Positions 15,898 to 25,227 are shown, counted from the stretch's first letter. The stretch: DNA of 31,417 bases from Prorocentrum cordatum (GCA_963575745.1 CAUYUJ010018884.1:156674-188090); one strand, 5' to 3'. Numbers and translations: made by a program. Notes: generated by a model from the letters alone, not told the origin.

Positions 15898-16210
15898 GCG
15901 CCGTCCCCCCAGACCCCCTCGAGTCATGAAAAAATCACGACGGGAGGTTTTTCATTATTTTTGGCCTTTGGGGGCCTTTACCGGCCCTCGGGACCGTCAA
16001 AAAATGACTCAGGACGAAAAACCGGTCCCGGGGAATGGGTCGACGTAATGAAAAAATCATTACGTCGGGGGTCTGGGCCCGGAGGTCCTCGGACTTCCGG
16101 GGACCGGCGTTTCTCGCCCCGAGTTGTTTTTGGGCAGTCCCGGGGCCCTTCGGGAGCCCCCGGAGGCCGAGAGCTCGGAAAGACGAGCGTCGTGATTTTT
16201 TCGCGACGTT
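15898..16210 (+). repeat. Covarying-hairpin repeat H, copy with CGACGTAATGA stem
   Basis: The first hairpin GTCATGA/TCACGAC has one A-C mismatch. The last hairpin is perfect over 11 bp: CGACGTAATGA (16041-16051) / TCATTACGTCG (16057-16067), loop AAAAA, then GGGGGTCTGGG. From 16080 the sequence continues as inverted H-related DNA. Confidence 0.85.
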
Positions 16211-16255
16211 GGAGATCTGCCGACGAGGGCCACGGCCCCGCTCGCCAGGTATTTC

Positions 16256-17230
16256 TGGCGGCGATTCGGGCAGGCGATGAGCGCGCGAGGTCTCGCATAC
16301 GTAGTATCGCTGAGGCCGGCCAAGATAATTTCAAACCTGTGAAATCGTTGTTTGCGATGTGGAGTGATCGACAATGCTTGACCGGCGGAGATGGAGAAGT
16401 GGCTGAATATGTTGTTCGAGGGCTATGCCCAAAGCAAGACGTGGACGTTTGGATCGGGGCCACATTTGAAAACCCGAGCGGGGGCGAGAAACATGAATTC
16501 CTTACCCATGGAGCTATGACATGGGGACGCTTTGGCAACAATGTTTGGACATGGTTCCAGACAGCTACAGCGTTATCTCAAGATTTCGGCCAGGCAGGCG
16601 CTTCCTCGAAAATGTCAGGTTGACTGCGCCCCCGACGAATGTCACAATTGCCAGGGGCAACGCGAGTGCATCCTTCCTTTATTGCTGACTCGACAGCAAC
16701 GCAGTTTTCCACCCTCAGACCTTGCCCATAGTGTCGGACAGATTCCAGATATCCTCGATGATAGATTTGCTTCTGGCTTTTTTTAAACAATGAAGAAATC
16801 GCTTGTGCGTATGACGCAGCGGGCTGACGAAGGCAAGCGTGACGTTTCGGACAAGGAGCACTAGAAACGACGGGGGCCTGTCGAAGTTGAGACTGGGAAA
16901 GTCCGGCGAGATAGTCCCTGTCAGATTATGAACTCAAAGAGCCATCATGTCCGGGAGCGTTCCCCCTTGGTCTCTGGTGGGTCGGCACCGCGGGCGTCCA
17001 CGGCGGTTCAAACGTCAATTGCGCAGTGGATCAACGTGACGCAACAAAAAGATTTTCGGTGAAGATCGCGATGCCAACGGACAGAATACGCGGCTGATAG
17101 TATTGGCAGAATGTTCAAAAAATCTGTCGGTGCGCCACTCGCGGAGGGGCCTCTCAGGCTGCTGGGCCGATTTGCAGGTGCGCTCCGCCTGCAGTGGCTC
17201 CTAACACGCCCCCAAAGATTTCAAGAAGCC
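16256..17230 (+). other. Repeat-poor, unidentified stretch
   Basis: About 1 kb with balanced composition and none of the repeat words around it. A + frame up to TGA 16621-16623 reads ordinary protein-like sequence, including DVDVWIGATFENPSGGEKHE and TWGRFGNNVWTWF. A second frame (16532-16786) has VDCAPDECHNCQGQREC. A third, 16790-17062, starts ATG and has one in-frame TAG. Frames change often and no family is recognised. It could be a degraded gene or transposon, or exons with unseen introns. A minus-strand reading is also open over part of it. Confidence 0.3.
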
Positions 17231-17248
17231 CCAGAGGCTGCCGACTTC

Positions 17249-17412
17249 ACCACCCACCAAACCACCCCAACCCAACCCGAAGGCTCAGATTGACCCTCGA
17301 TTTCTAGTGGGGGGGGGGTCGGGAAACATCGAGAAGACACACATGGAACCCGTACCCCCCCCAACCCGAAATTCGGGTCCTCGGGTTGGGTTGGGGTGGT
17401 CTGGCAGGTGGT
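17249..17412. mobile_element. TIR element M3, copy 2
   Basis: 164 bp with ends CCACCAAACCACCCCAACCC then AACCCGAAG, and TTCGGGTCCTCGGGTTGGGT then TGGGGTGGTCTGG. Colinear with the copy at 11520. Confidence 0.9.
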
Positions 17413-17429
17413 CACGACTGGCACCGAGG

Positions 17430-18040
17430 AGACGCCGACAGGCCCCCAAGAGGCGTCGCAGAGACTTCGAGGGGCCTGTGAGAATCACCCCGCGAGCCTA
17501 CGACAGGTGTCCAAGACGCCCACGAGACGCCCCCACACAGATAAAAAGGGCCGCGAGAGGCCTCCCGGCCTCCCGGAGGCCTACTACGCGAGAGGCCTCC
17601 AGGAGGCCTACTATCGCGGAGTTATCGTTCTAACCGGCCCATGGCCCGCGCTTTCAAAAGGGCCCCAAGAAGCCAAAATCATGGATTTTCTTGTCCGGTT
17701 TTTGGTACATGTCTGTCAGCGTTTCAGCTTTTTGGCATCCCGACGCTCCAAGACGGCCCAAGAGGCCCCCAAGACCGCTCCACGATAGCCGAAGAGGCCT
17801 CCAAGAGGGCCCCCAGACGGCCCACGAGGCCCCAATACGGTGCCTGAGGCGCCCAAGATGGCCCGAGAGGGCCCCGAGACGGCCCCAGGAAGGGCCAAGA
17901 ATGGGAACGCGAACCCAACAGCAGAGTCTTCCACCCTAACAGGCCCCAAGAGTCCCCAATTGGTCCGACGAGGCCCCCATAAACCTCCCAAGTGGCCCCA
18001 AAGGGCCCCGAGGAACTTACAAGGGGCCCCGGGATTGCCC
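17430..18040 (-). repeat. Compound satellite array, reversed orientation (second block)
   Basis: CCAAGAGGCC words as at 11860. A spacer at about 17665-17755 (CAAAATCATGGATTTTC, TTTCAGCTTTTTGGCATCCC) is, as reverse complement, like the forward-array spacers. GGAACGCGAAC at about 17900 matches the marker of the 11860 array. Confidence 0.8.
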
Positions 18041-18120
18041 AACAGTGCCGTCGATGCCTCAAAATTGTGTGCAGGAGGACCCCGGGAGGCTCCCGGACTG
18101 CCGCAGCGTGGCCGCCCCAG

Positions 18121-18200
18121 GCGCCCTCAAGTCGGGCTCCCACGCAGCCAAGACGGCCAATGACGGCTTCAGGTTGCAGAACATCACCTTCCGACTGCCC
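18121..18200 (+). CDS. Coding-like island (possible exon)
   Basis: After GCCGCCCCAG (acceptor-like; an earlier GTGTGCAG ends at 18074), the + frame reads ALKSGSHAAKTANDGFRLQN and then ITFRLP, with most codons ending in G or C. The same frame is open back to 18075 and on into the repeat at 18205. No family is recognised. Confidence 0.35.
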
Positions 18201-18711
18201 AGAGAACCCAAACGATGCTCACAAGGGGCCCCAAGAAGCCCCAGAACGCCCCCCCAAGAAGCACCCAAGAGAGGTGCTTCCACTAGCAAATTGAGGCAGC
18301 ACGGAGAACCCCCTCTGAAGCCCGTCAGATGCCCCCACGAAGACCCAAGAGGCCCGCAGGAGGCACGACTATGTCACGCGCTTGTGCTTAATAGCGCTGT
18401 CCAAGATCTTCCAGCGCCCCCCCGGCCTGGGCTAGACCTTGAGCGCGCGCGATACGCGCGCGATGGTTCTAGCTCATATGCATGGATGAGGAGGGGGGGA
18501 GGCGAAGGCGGAGGGGAGGAGGAGTGGGGGTGGAGGTAAGGAGGGAGGGGGGGATGCATCCTGGAGCCGTCGTGGTGGCCCCTTGGTCCCCTCCTGGCCG
18601 TCTGGTGGCGAGCCTGGACTGGCCTGCTGGCCGAGGGACCCCCCGGGTGGCCCCCATGGTTGACAGTACAACGGAGATAGGGCTGGAGAGACCACAGGGG
18701 GACGAACCATG
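18201..18711. other. Array remnant and GGA-rich stretch, no supported gene
   Basis: Short CCAAGA words to about 18350, then GCGCGCGATACGCGCGCG at about 18443, then a G-rich stretch at 18486-18550. 18700-18712 (ACGAACCATGGCATAAA) partly repeats at 18745. Confidence 0.35.
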
Positions 18712-18752
18712 GCATAAAATATAGAATCTCGGAGGTCCGCGCGGCACGAACC
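18712..18752. mobile_element. TIR element M2, terminal fragment
   Basis: CATAAAATATAGAATCTCGG then AGGTCCGCGCGG matches the left arm of M2 at 210-245. No matching right arm was found. Confidence 0.55.
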
Positions 18753-18937
18753 ATGCGCAGCACATGACGAACACGGACGGCGGCCCGGCATGAGCTTTCA
18801 CGGCCTTGAGCCCCCCCAAAGACCAGCGGATTCGGGACAGGTTTTTTTGTTATGCTGGTGTCGATCAGCGCTGGTTTGGGTCAACCGAAACAGGACCTCC
18901 TGGAGATGCAAGACCTCCACGCCGGGCCGTGCCCCAG

Positions 18938-19009
18938 GATGACGGGGCCCGCGTGGATGCCCGTGCGCCGGCGCTTCCGCTGGACGCCTGCAAGTCGGAG
19001 GAAGAAAGG
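18938..19009 (+). CDS. Coding-like island (possible exon)
   Basis: Exactly 24 codons between CCCCAG| and |GTACCC: DDGARVDARAPALPLDACKS then EEER, most codons ending in G or C. The borders fit a phase-0 exon with a GT donor. No family is recognised, and the segment is too short to be sure. Confidence 0.3.
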
Positions 19010-19214
19010 GTACCCATACCGCTACCCTACCCGTGTTTTCCCCTTCTTATGTTTCCTGGGAGGCTCTCGTCGCCAACGCTGGATTCGCCTCGAAACCCTG
19101 GTCAGAACGCGCCCAGGGAGAGGTCTGGGGAGCAGCGGTATCGGTACCTCTTGGTTTCCCCTCTACCTGCGCCCAGAGGAGTTGGTGGGGCCAGTTTGTG
19201 AGGGTTCCTTCTTC

Positions 19215-19655
19215 TACGGTTGCGGCCATCTTCGCCATCCTCTTCACCTCCCTGTTTTGTCCTCTGCCTCTTGCCCATCTTCTTCTTCCTATCAGATTCC
19301 TCCCCTGCCTCCTCTCCCGTCCCTCCTCTTTCTATTCTCTCCTCCCTGTTGCCTCCTCTTGCTTCCCTCCATGGCCTCTTTCCCATGCAGTGACCCATCT
19401 TCGTCGACTCCTTCCTCCTTTCCCTCCTTCCCTTCGGCTTTTGGCTTTTGGCTCTTCTGTTTCCTTTTTATGTTGCCTCCTGCCCCCTTCCTGTCCTGTC
19501 CTAATCCGTTCCCCCCCCCCCAATGCTCTCTTAATAACTTCCATCTTCCGTCCCCTCCCACTCGCCTCGTTCTCCTCCGATTCCTGCACTTCCCTGGGCC
19601 ATTCCTCTCTTCTTCCCATCCCTCACTCCCCCATCCCTCGCCCCCCTCCCCCCGC
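19215..19655. repeat. Pyrimidine-rich tract
   Basis: About 440 bp dominated by C and T on + (TTCCTCC, CTCCCTTC words), without strict periodicity. Frames through it read Ser/Leu/Pro/Phe and are not treated as genes. Confidence 0.8.
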
Positions 19656-19658
19656 TAG

Positions 19659-21437
19659 CCTTGCTTTCTTCGTGGCGCGCAGCGCCGCGGCGCGAGATCC
19701 TGGTGGCGGGAGGGGACAGACGGAGAATGGGGTCAGAAATGGGGCGGTCCCCAAACACGGCGGTGCAAACTCCTCCTCCTCCTCCTCCTCCTCCTCCTCC
19801 TGCTCCTCCGCCTCCTCCTCCTCCTCCTCCTGTTCCTCCTCCTCCTCCTCCTATTCACCTCGTACCAGAAGTTCCTGGTCAGATCCTTTGCGCTTGGTGG
19901 TATATGGACACGAGAGCGTGCGAGATGCAAGGGCTACGAGACGGACGGTCGTTGTGATTGCGGAGCTCCAGATACGGTACATCATCGTTTGTTCACTTGT
20001 ATGAGGGGTGATGTGGTGGCTGCCAGAAGCGCTGCTGAGGTACCACCTGAATTCATCCAACGCGGTATTGATGAGCAGGACTCGGAGTTCTTTGTGCATG
20101 GATCGTTTGACTATCTTGACAACGAGATTCCGAAGTTGGCACCTGGTCATGAAGCATTCGTTGTGAATATGGCCGGCGAGGTGCAGGACTTGAACCCTGA
20201 GGAGATGTTGGAATCTGTATGCCCAGAGGCGCAGGTGATTGAACTTGCTCCCGATGGTTCTTGCAGCAAACCTGCTCTTCGAGATTTACAGAGGGCTGGG
20301 TGGGCAATAGCATTGTTGAGCCCGTCTGGCCCAGATCCGCTTCTTGCAGTTTATGGGGCTGTTCCTCCCGCTTTGCCCCAAACATCAGTTGTTGCTGAGT
20401 ATATGGGACTGGCGTTCTGCGGCCAAGTCGCAGATCGGCCTGCAACCATGTATTTTGATTTCCTTGGCGCAGTCTTCGAGGCGCGGAAGTCTCCTCAGCG
20501 TCAGAGAGAATCAAGTTCCATTTATGCATGTGTTCAGGTCTTTGGTCAGAGCCTTCCTGGTCGTGAATATCTGACAGCAGCAGAACATGTGAAAGCACAT
20601 CGCACGAGCGAACAATATGCTATGCTGAATGTTGAACAGAGGAGAATAACAGATGCGAACATCGCTGCTGACAGATTCGCGAAGGTGGCTGTTTCTCTTC
20701 ACCCCGCTCCTCATCATGAATTCTGTAAGCAGATTGAGCTGCACGAGGAGGCGACGAGGTACCTCGTGCGTCTAATATCCGCCACCTTGCCCTGCTACGA
20801 GAAGGAGGAGAGGTGGAGGAGGGCACCGATATTCAAGAGGAGTAGAAACGTGAGGGCTGAGGGACATCATGATTGGTGTAGGACGGAGTTAGGAGTTCAG
20901 TGTAAGTATTGCCTCTCTGTTCTGCACGACAATGCTGCCGATTGGCCCTTAGTGGGCTGCAGGGGCACCCCAGCTTTCCTCCGTGCGTTTTTCGCTCGGC
21001 CGAACGGCCACTGTCTTGTTGCCGTGCACCAGTCTGGCGAACGGTGCGAGTCGGTCTCGGATAGCGTGGACCGACTTGTTTTTGTTTGTACGAAATGTGG
21101 AGCGTGGGCCCAACAGAGGCGCCGTCATAAGTTGAGGTCCCCTTGCATCAGGCCGACGCCCAAGGGTCTTGAACTTCTTCGGAACCTGAGGCGGGGCGTC
21201 GGCCCCCATCGTAGGCTCCAGCGTTCAATCGATTCTGTGATCCCTGCCGACCGAGTGGCGCCCACACGTCGCGTCCCTCGGAGAGAGACGACCAGTGTCT
21301 CTGCGAGGCCCAACCCAGCCTCCTCGTATCAGTACGAATCACGGCTGGCGGCACTCCAGGAGAGAGTGCGCCAGCGGGAGCTGGCTCGATCACAGGAGGG
21401 CCCAGCAGGTGGCGCAAGCGGTAATGGGCTAGATTGA
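19659..21437 (+). CDS. Non-LTR retrotransposon 3' portion: zinc knuckle, RNase H, Cys-rich tail
   Basis: A single frame is open from after TAG 19656-19658 to TGA 21435-21437. It has no RT domain, so the copy is 5'-truncated; its first part runs through a TCC array as poly-Leu. At 19953-20006 it encodes CDCGAPDTVHHRLFTC, a zinc-knuckle-like motif. An RNase H domain follows, with PDGS (Asp 20253), AEYMGL (Glu 20397), DFLG (Asp 20457), then VKAHRT and IAADRFAK (Asp 20670): all four acidic positions are kept. The tail has VQCKYC (C codons from 20901) and VFVCTKCGAW (C from 21087), a zinc-finger-like pairing seen after RNase H in dinoflagellate elements as I know them. Such a product would remove RNA from RNA-DNA hybrids during retrotransposition. 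No in-frame stop or frameshift, so it is a young copy or under constraint. Confidence 0.8.
   Translation, partial: PCFLRGAQRRGARSWWREGTDGEWGQKWGGPQTRRCKLLLLLLLLLLLLLRLLLLLLLFLLLLLLFTSYQKFLVRSFALGGIWTRERARCKGYETDGRCDCGAPDTVHHRLFTCMRGDVVAARSAAEVPPEFIQRGIDEQDSEFFVHGSFDYLDNEIPKLAPGHEAFVVNMAGEVQDLNPEEMLESVCPEAQVIELAPDGSCSKPALRDLQRAGWAIALLSPSGPDPLLAVYGAVPPALPQTSVVAEYMGLAFCGQVADRPATMYFDFLGAVFEARKSPQRQRESSSIYACVQVFGQSLPGREYLTAAEHVKAHRTSEQYAMLNVEQRRITDANIAADRFAKVAVSLHPAPHHEFCKQIELHEEATRYLVRLISATLPCYEKEERWRRAPIFKRSRNVRAEGHHDWCRTELGVQCKYCLSVLHDNAADWPLVGCRGTPAFLRAFFARPNGHCLVAVHQSGERCESVSDSVDRLVFVCTKCGAWAQQRRRHKLRSPCIRPTPKGLELLRNLRRGVGPHRRLQRSIDSVIPADRVAPTRRVPRRETTSVSARPNPASSYQYESRLAALQERVRQRELARSQEGPAGGASGNGLD
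19768..19854. repeat. TCC array inside the retrotransposon frame
   Basis: About 29 CTC/TCC units with a few changes. It lies in frame with the retrotransposon coding sequence as poly-Leu and marks the truncation point. Confidence 0.95.
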
Positions 21438-21498
21438 GCCCTATGAGCGCCGCCCTGCTGGGCCGAGTCGTTAGTCACGAGACTGGTCCGCCTCGGCG

Positions 21499-21620
21499 TG
21501 CTTCTTCTTCTTCTTCTTCTTCTTCTTCTTCTTCTTCTTCTTCTTCTTCTCCTCCTCCTCCTCCTCCTCCTCCTCCTCCCCCTCCTCCCCGTCCTGCCCC
21601 TCCTCCCCATCCCCCCTCGC
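21499..21620. repeat. TTC then TCC array
   Basis: About 16 TTC units grade into TCC and CCC units, 60 bp after the retrotransposon stop codon. Confidence 0.95.
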
Positions 21621-21637
21621 CTCCCTCCTCCTCCCTC

Positions 21638-21739
21638 GAGGCTCGCGGCGCCAAATTCTTGGTGCCAGAAGCGGGCGCCAACATCCTATCTGGCAACGCG
21701 AGCGGCAGTGGCGGTGTGATCGCGGCCAACACCATGTGA
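21638..21739 (+). CDS. Coding-like island, faintly KH-like
   Basis: After the TCC array a + frame reads ARGAKFLVPEAGANILSGNA then SGSGGVIAANTM and stops at TGA 21737-21739. KFLVP..A...I..G is reminiscent of the start of a KH RNA-binding domain, but the GxxG loop is not typical and the second half is missing. It could be an exon, a pseudogene piece or a chance match. The frame is open back to about 21434 only through the Ser/Pro-coding array. Confidence 0.25.
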   Translation, partial: EARGAKFLVPEAGANILSGNASGSGGVIAANTM

Positions 21740-22045
21740 TCTTGGCCCACGAGGGGGCATCGAAACTTCGCCCTCAGCTATCAGGGTGTTGCTAGAGTAG
21801 TGCGCTGGAGCCCTCGAGTGGAGTGTCCAGGGTTTTGTGTGGTTTGGTTGCCCCAACGCGCTTGCCGAGGCTTGTGGTGTTCAGTCGCAGCGCGGGCGCA
21901 TCTGTACACCTGCATGGACGCAACCAGTAGACCATGAGGCCGGTCGGTTCAACCGAAGCGGCAGATGCAGATGTGTATAGTTGGTGGCCTCCCAGGAAGG
22001 GGCACGGCAGGTTACGACGATCGCCTGAAGGGCTCGAGTGTTGCT
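21740..22045. other. Unassigned stretch
   Basis: About 300 bp of repeat-free, mixed-composition DNA between TCC arrays. It might be 3' sequence of the upstream retrotransposon. No gene is recognised. Confidence 0.3.
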
Positions 22046-22410
22046 TCTCCTCGTCCTCCTCCTCCTCCTCCTCCTCCTCCTCCTCCTCCTCCTCCTCCTC
22101 CTCCTCCCCCTCCTCCTCCTTCCTCCTCCTCCTCCTCCTCCTCCTCCTCCTCCTCCTCCTCCTCCTCCTCCCTCCTCCTCCCCTCCTGTTCCTCCTCCTG
22201 TTCCTCCTCCTCCTCCTCCTCCTCCTGCTCTCCTCCTCCTCCTCCTCCTCCCCTCCTCCTCCTCCTCCCTCCTTCCTCCTACCTCCCCTGTCATACCTCC
22301 TGCCTCCTCCTACCTTCTCATACCTCCTCCTCCTTCCTCCTCCTCCTCCTCCTCCTCCTCCTCCTCCTCCTGCACCTCCTCCTCCTCGTCCTCCTCCTCC
22401 TCCTCGCAGT
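22046..22410. repeat. TCC array
   Basis: About 365 bp of TCC/CCT with interruptions such as TACCTCC and TGTTCC. Poly-Ser/Pro/Leu frames are by-products. Confidence 0.95.
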
Positions 22411-22584
22411 GCGTGTTTTTTTCAGTCAGTCCCGAATTCGTGGTCTTGGAGAGCCCTGCAAGTTGATGTCTGTGACGAAAGCTCGTCGAGAATACCACGA
22501 CAGAAACTCATGTGATTGATTCCCCCAAAGTATAACTGGAGAGTGGCGGTAGTATTGGCACCTGTCAAGGCGGTAATCCTGGTA
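22411..22584. other. Unassigned spacer between TCC arrays
   Basis: About 170 bp of mixed-composition DNA. No recognisable feature. Confidence 0.3.
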
Positions 22585-22803
22585 ATCCTACCTCCTCCCT
22601 CCTACCTCCTACCTTCTCCTCCTCCTCCTCCTCCTCCTCCTCCTCCTCCTCTTCCTCCTCCCTCCTCCTCCTCCCTCTCCTCCTCCTCCTCCTCCTCCTC
22701 CTCCTCCTCCTCCTCCTCCTCCTCCTCCTCCTCCTCCTCCTCCTACCTCCTCCCACTCCTTCTCATCGTCCTCCTCCTCCTCCTCCTCCTCCTCCTCCTC
22801 CTC
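22585..22803. repeat. TCC array
   Basis: About 220 bp of TCC with TACCTCC interruptions. Confidence 0.95.
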
Positions 22804-22861
22804 CAAGCCCCTTGACCTCGAGAGTTCGAGGCTTGCCGAGCGCACTTCGAAGAAGCGCAGC

Positions 22862-22954
22862 TCAGCCGAGCCATAGCGGCATCGTGATATTCCAGGCTGG
22901 GTGCTTCTCGAGGGCTTCGGCGTCGTGGTCGAGATGGTATAGCTCCTTCTTCAT
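22862..22954 (-). CDS. Coding-like island on the minus strand
   Basis: A 30-codon minus-strand frame starts at ATG after TTCCACCCAG (acceptor-like) and ends in TGA. It reads MKKELYHLDHDAEALEKHPA then WNITMPLWLG, an ordinary protein composition. Upstream on the same strand another frame (22955-23040) reads SDWCPSKLLEEESVIRGHHF, so a frameshift or intron may separate the two. No family is recognised. Confidence 0.3.
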   Translation of the reverse strand: MKKELYHLDHDAEALEKHPAWNITMPLWLG

Positions 22955-23211
22955 CTGGGTGGAAGTGGTGGCCGCGAATCACACTTTCTTCTTCGAGGAG
23001 CTTCGAGGGGCACCAGTCACTGATGTATAGTTCGGCGTGCGTTCCACAAATGCGTCGGGGTGGACTCGTCGGAGGTCTTCTTCGCGGGGCGTGCCGAGTC
23101 GGCAGAACTGGAGTGCGCCGCGTGGCTCGGTCGCCTATGGGTGGCAGCGGGATGCTGCTGGAGATCTTCGTCTGTTGCTTCGTCTGAGTATCGCGCGGTT
23201 CCCAGGGGCTT
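22955..23211 (-). other. Coding-like but ambiguous stretch
   Basis: Both strands have GC3-rich open frames (+: DSSEVFFAGRAESAELECAA; -: SADSARPAKKTSDESTPTHL). Only one, or neither, can be real. No repeat words. Confidence 0.25.
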
Positions 23212-23345
23212 GGCATCGCTCGGACGTGTGCATTTTTCCTCCGGCGAGGACCATCGAGGAGCATCCGTGATCATTTGGCGAAAAAAACACGCACGAAGCC
23301 GAACAAAAACACAGGGAATGGACGTCCGAGCGATGGCGAGGGGGA
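23212..23345 (+). repeat. Dispersed repeat R2, copy 3
   Basis: GGCATCGCTCGGACGTGTGC, GACCATCGAGGAGCATCC and GGGAATGGACGTCCGAGC in the same order as at 3541-3665. Confidence 0.9.
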
Positions 23346-23639
23346 TGGCCGGATCGCTCCTCGGGGCGCGCGCGGTGCTGGAGAGCTTCTCGGCAGGAGC
23401 GGGGTGCTCGCGAAGGCCTCCGCGCCTCGAGGCCCGGGGAGGCAGTCGGGGAGGGCGGGCTCTCCCTGAGGCCTCCTCCGGGCTCGGCCTCTCCTGCGTG
23501 CGGGGGAGGGGTCGGGACCTCAGAGGGAGTTTCGGCCAGGCCCTCGGCGGCCCTTGGGCCCTCTGGCGCCAGGGGGGGGTCCGCCCCCCCGTCCGCGGGA
23601 TGCGAGGCGTCGCAGACGCATGCGCTTATATCCACCGTA
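23346..23639. other. GC-rich unassigned stretch
   Basis: Continues the R2 context with GGCCGGATCGCTCCTCGGGG; open in several frames. Nothing recognised. Confidence 0.3.
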
Positions 23640-23985
23640 CCCACCTCCTCCTCCTCCTCCTCCTCCTCCTCCTCCTCCTCCTCCTCCTCCTCCTCCTCCT
23701 CCTCCTCCTCTTCCTACCTCCTCCTCCTCCTCCTCCTCCTCCTCCTCCTCCTCCTCCTCCTCCTCCTCCTCCTCCTCCTCCTCCTACCTCCTCCTACCTC
23801 CTCCTACCTCCTCCTACCTCCTCCTCCTCCTCCTCCTCCTCCTCCTCCTCCTCCTCCTACCTCCTCCCTCCTCCTCCTCCTCCTCCTCCTCCTCCTCCTC
23901 CTCCCTCCTCCTCCTCCTCCTCCTCCTCCTCCTCCTCCTCCTCCTCCTCCTCCTCCTCCTCCCTCTCCTCCTCCCTCCCGCTACT
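23640..23985. repeat. TCC array
   Basis: About 345 bp, the longest nearly pure TCC run of the window, with regular TACCTCC interruptions at 23790-23865. Confidence 0.95.
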
Positions 23986-24202
23986 TCTCCTGGGACTGAG
24001 AGGGACGAGAGCCTGCGCTGGCCGGTGGGCCGGACTCCCCTGCGACGGAGAGGCGTCCAACTTGCCGCCGACGCGGGTCTCGAAGCTCATCGGCAACGAG
24101 GCTGTCGCTTGACCGGGGGCGGGAGGAGGTTCGGGTTGAGGAGGTGGAGGGAGGAGAAGGAGGACGAGGATGAGGAGGACGGAGATCGAAGAAAAAGAAA
24201 GG

Positions 24203-24385
24203 CCATAAACATAAACTTTTGGCGCTCCGCGCGGAGTTCTTGCATCCGCGCGGGCCCCCCCCCCCCCCCCCCCGCGGCGGCGCCTCTGGTGCCGCCCCTG
24301 GCGCGCTCCGCGCGCCAGGGAGAAGGGCCCAGCGTGGGGCCGTGGAATCCGCGCGGACCTGCGGTTTTTTTTTATGCTTATGTCC
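24203..24385. mobile_element. TIR element M2, copy 3
   Basis: Left arm CCATAAACATAAACTTTTGG then CGCTCCGCGCGGA; right arm TCCGCGCGGACCTGCGGTTT then ATGCTTATG. It keeps both inner hairpins, GGCGGCGCC/GGTGCCGCC and CCTGGCGCG/CGCGCCAGG. An about 18-base C-run replaces part of the left inner arm. Confidence 0.8.
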
Positions 24386-24895
24386 CCTGGAAGAGGACGA
24401 GGATGATGGGGAACGTAGAAGCGGTGGAGAAGGAAAAGGATAACCATACTGATGCTGTCCAGTGGCTGAGTCACGAACCTGAGCCACCCCAAAATCCTCT
24501 CCAGCGACGCAGGTTAAAAGAGCCAGGTGGCGACGAACTGAAACCCTTCCCCCGTTCTTCGTATTTTGGGTGCGCAGCGACAGCCAACAGATGAAAACCG
24601 CGCCCAAGCAGGGGAAGTGAATCCCACCGCCCATGTTTGCGCCAGTGATTCAAAACACATAATTGTTCTTCTTTTGACCGAGTTGATGGAAGATGCAAAG
24701 TGGCAGCACGCCGATCACCAGATCTTTCACCAAAGCTGCCCACCATCAAAGAGCAACACGTGAAGAACAATTATGGCCACGAAGATGGAAGCTGCAGAGT
24801 GGCACGGAAGACGCGCCGAGTGGACCCAATATGTTTACAGAAAGCCTCGAGCCGAAGGGGATGGGCAAACGGAGAGGGATGGGAGGTGAGGATAT
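24386..24895. other. Repeat-poor stretch, unidentified
   Basis: Lower GC than its neighbours. Several + frames are protein-like in turn (for example LLLTELMEDAKWQHADHQIF at about 24675-24735), with stops between them. It might be a degraded coding sequence. No family is recognised. Confidence 0.3.
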
Positions 24896-25035
24896 GGAAG
24901 AGGAGGACGATTTCGTTGACGAGGAGGAGGAGGAGGAGGAGGAGGAGGAGGAGGAGGAGGAGGAGGAGGGCGAGAATAGGGGGTTGAGGGAGGGGTGGGA
25001 GGAGGGAGGAGGAGGAGACTGAGGAGGGGGAAGAC
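24896..25035. repeat. GGA array
   Basis: About 140 bp of GGA/GAG on +; opposite in strand sense to the TCC arrays on both sides. Confidence 0.95.
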
Positions 25036-25227
25036 TAGGGCCAGAGCAAACCCACGGCGCGCCGAAGCTGTAATACACCCTCCCGCTTCACGCGCCCTCG
25101 CCAGATTTCCCATGCCATCGTTATGTTCCTCTGCGTGGAGCGCCCGCCTGAAAGATGAGCGTCACGTGGGTCTGCCAGTCGAGCGAAAACCACAATTTGA
25201 GAGCGGACGTCCTCCCTCTTTAGAATT
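25036..25227. other. Unassigned
   Basis: About 190 bp of mixed-composition DNA before an M1 element; nothing recognised. Confidence 0.3.

Noticed and set aside
15961-16623. A single 220-codon gene starting in repeat H
   Set aside because: The first 90 or so codons lie in repeat H, which is non-coding elsewhere; only the part after about 16256 may be coding, and it is listed as unidentified.
23060-24112. 350-codon plus-strand frame with poly-Leu/Pro/Ser
   Set aside because: Most of its length is the TCC array; only its first 40 or so codons are coding-like, and those are ambiguous between strands.
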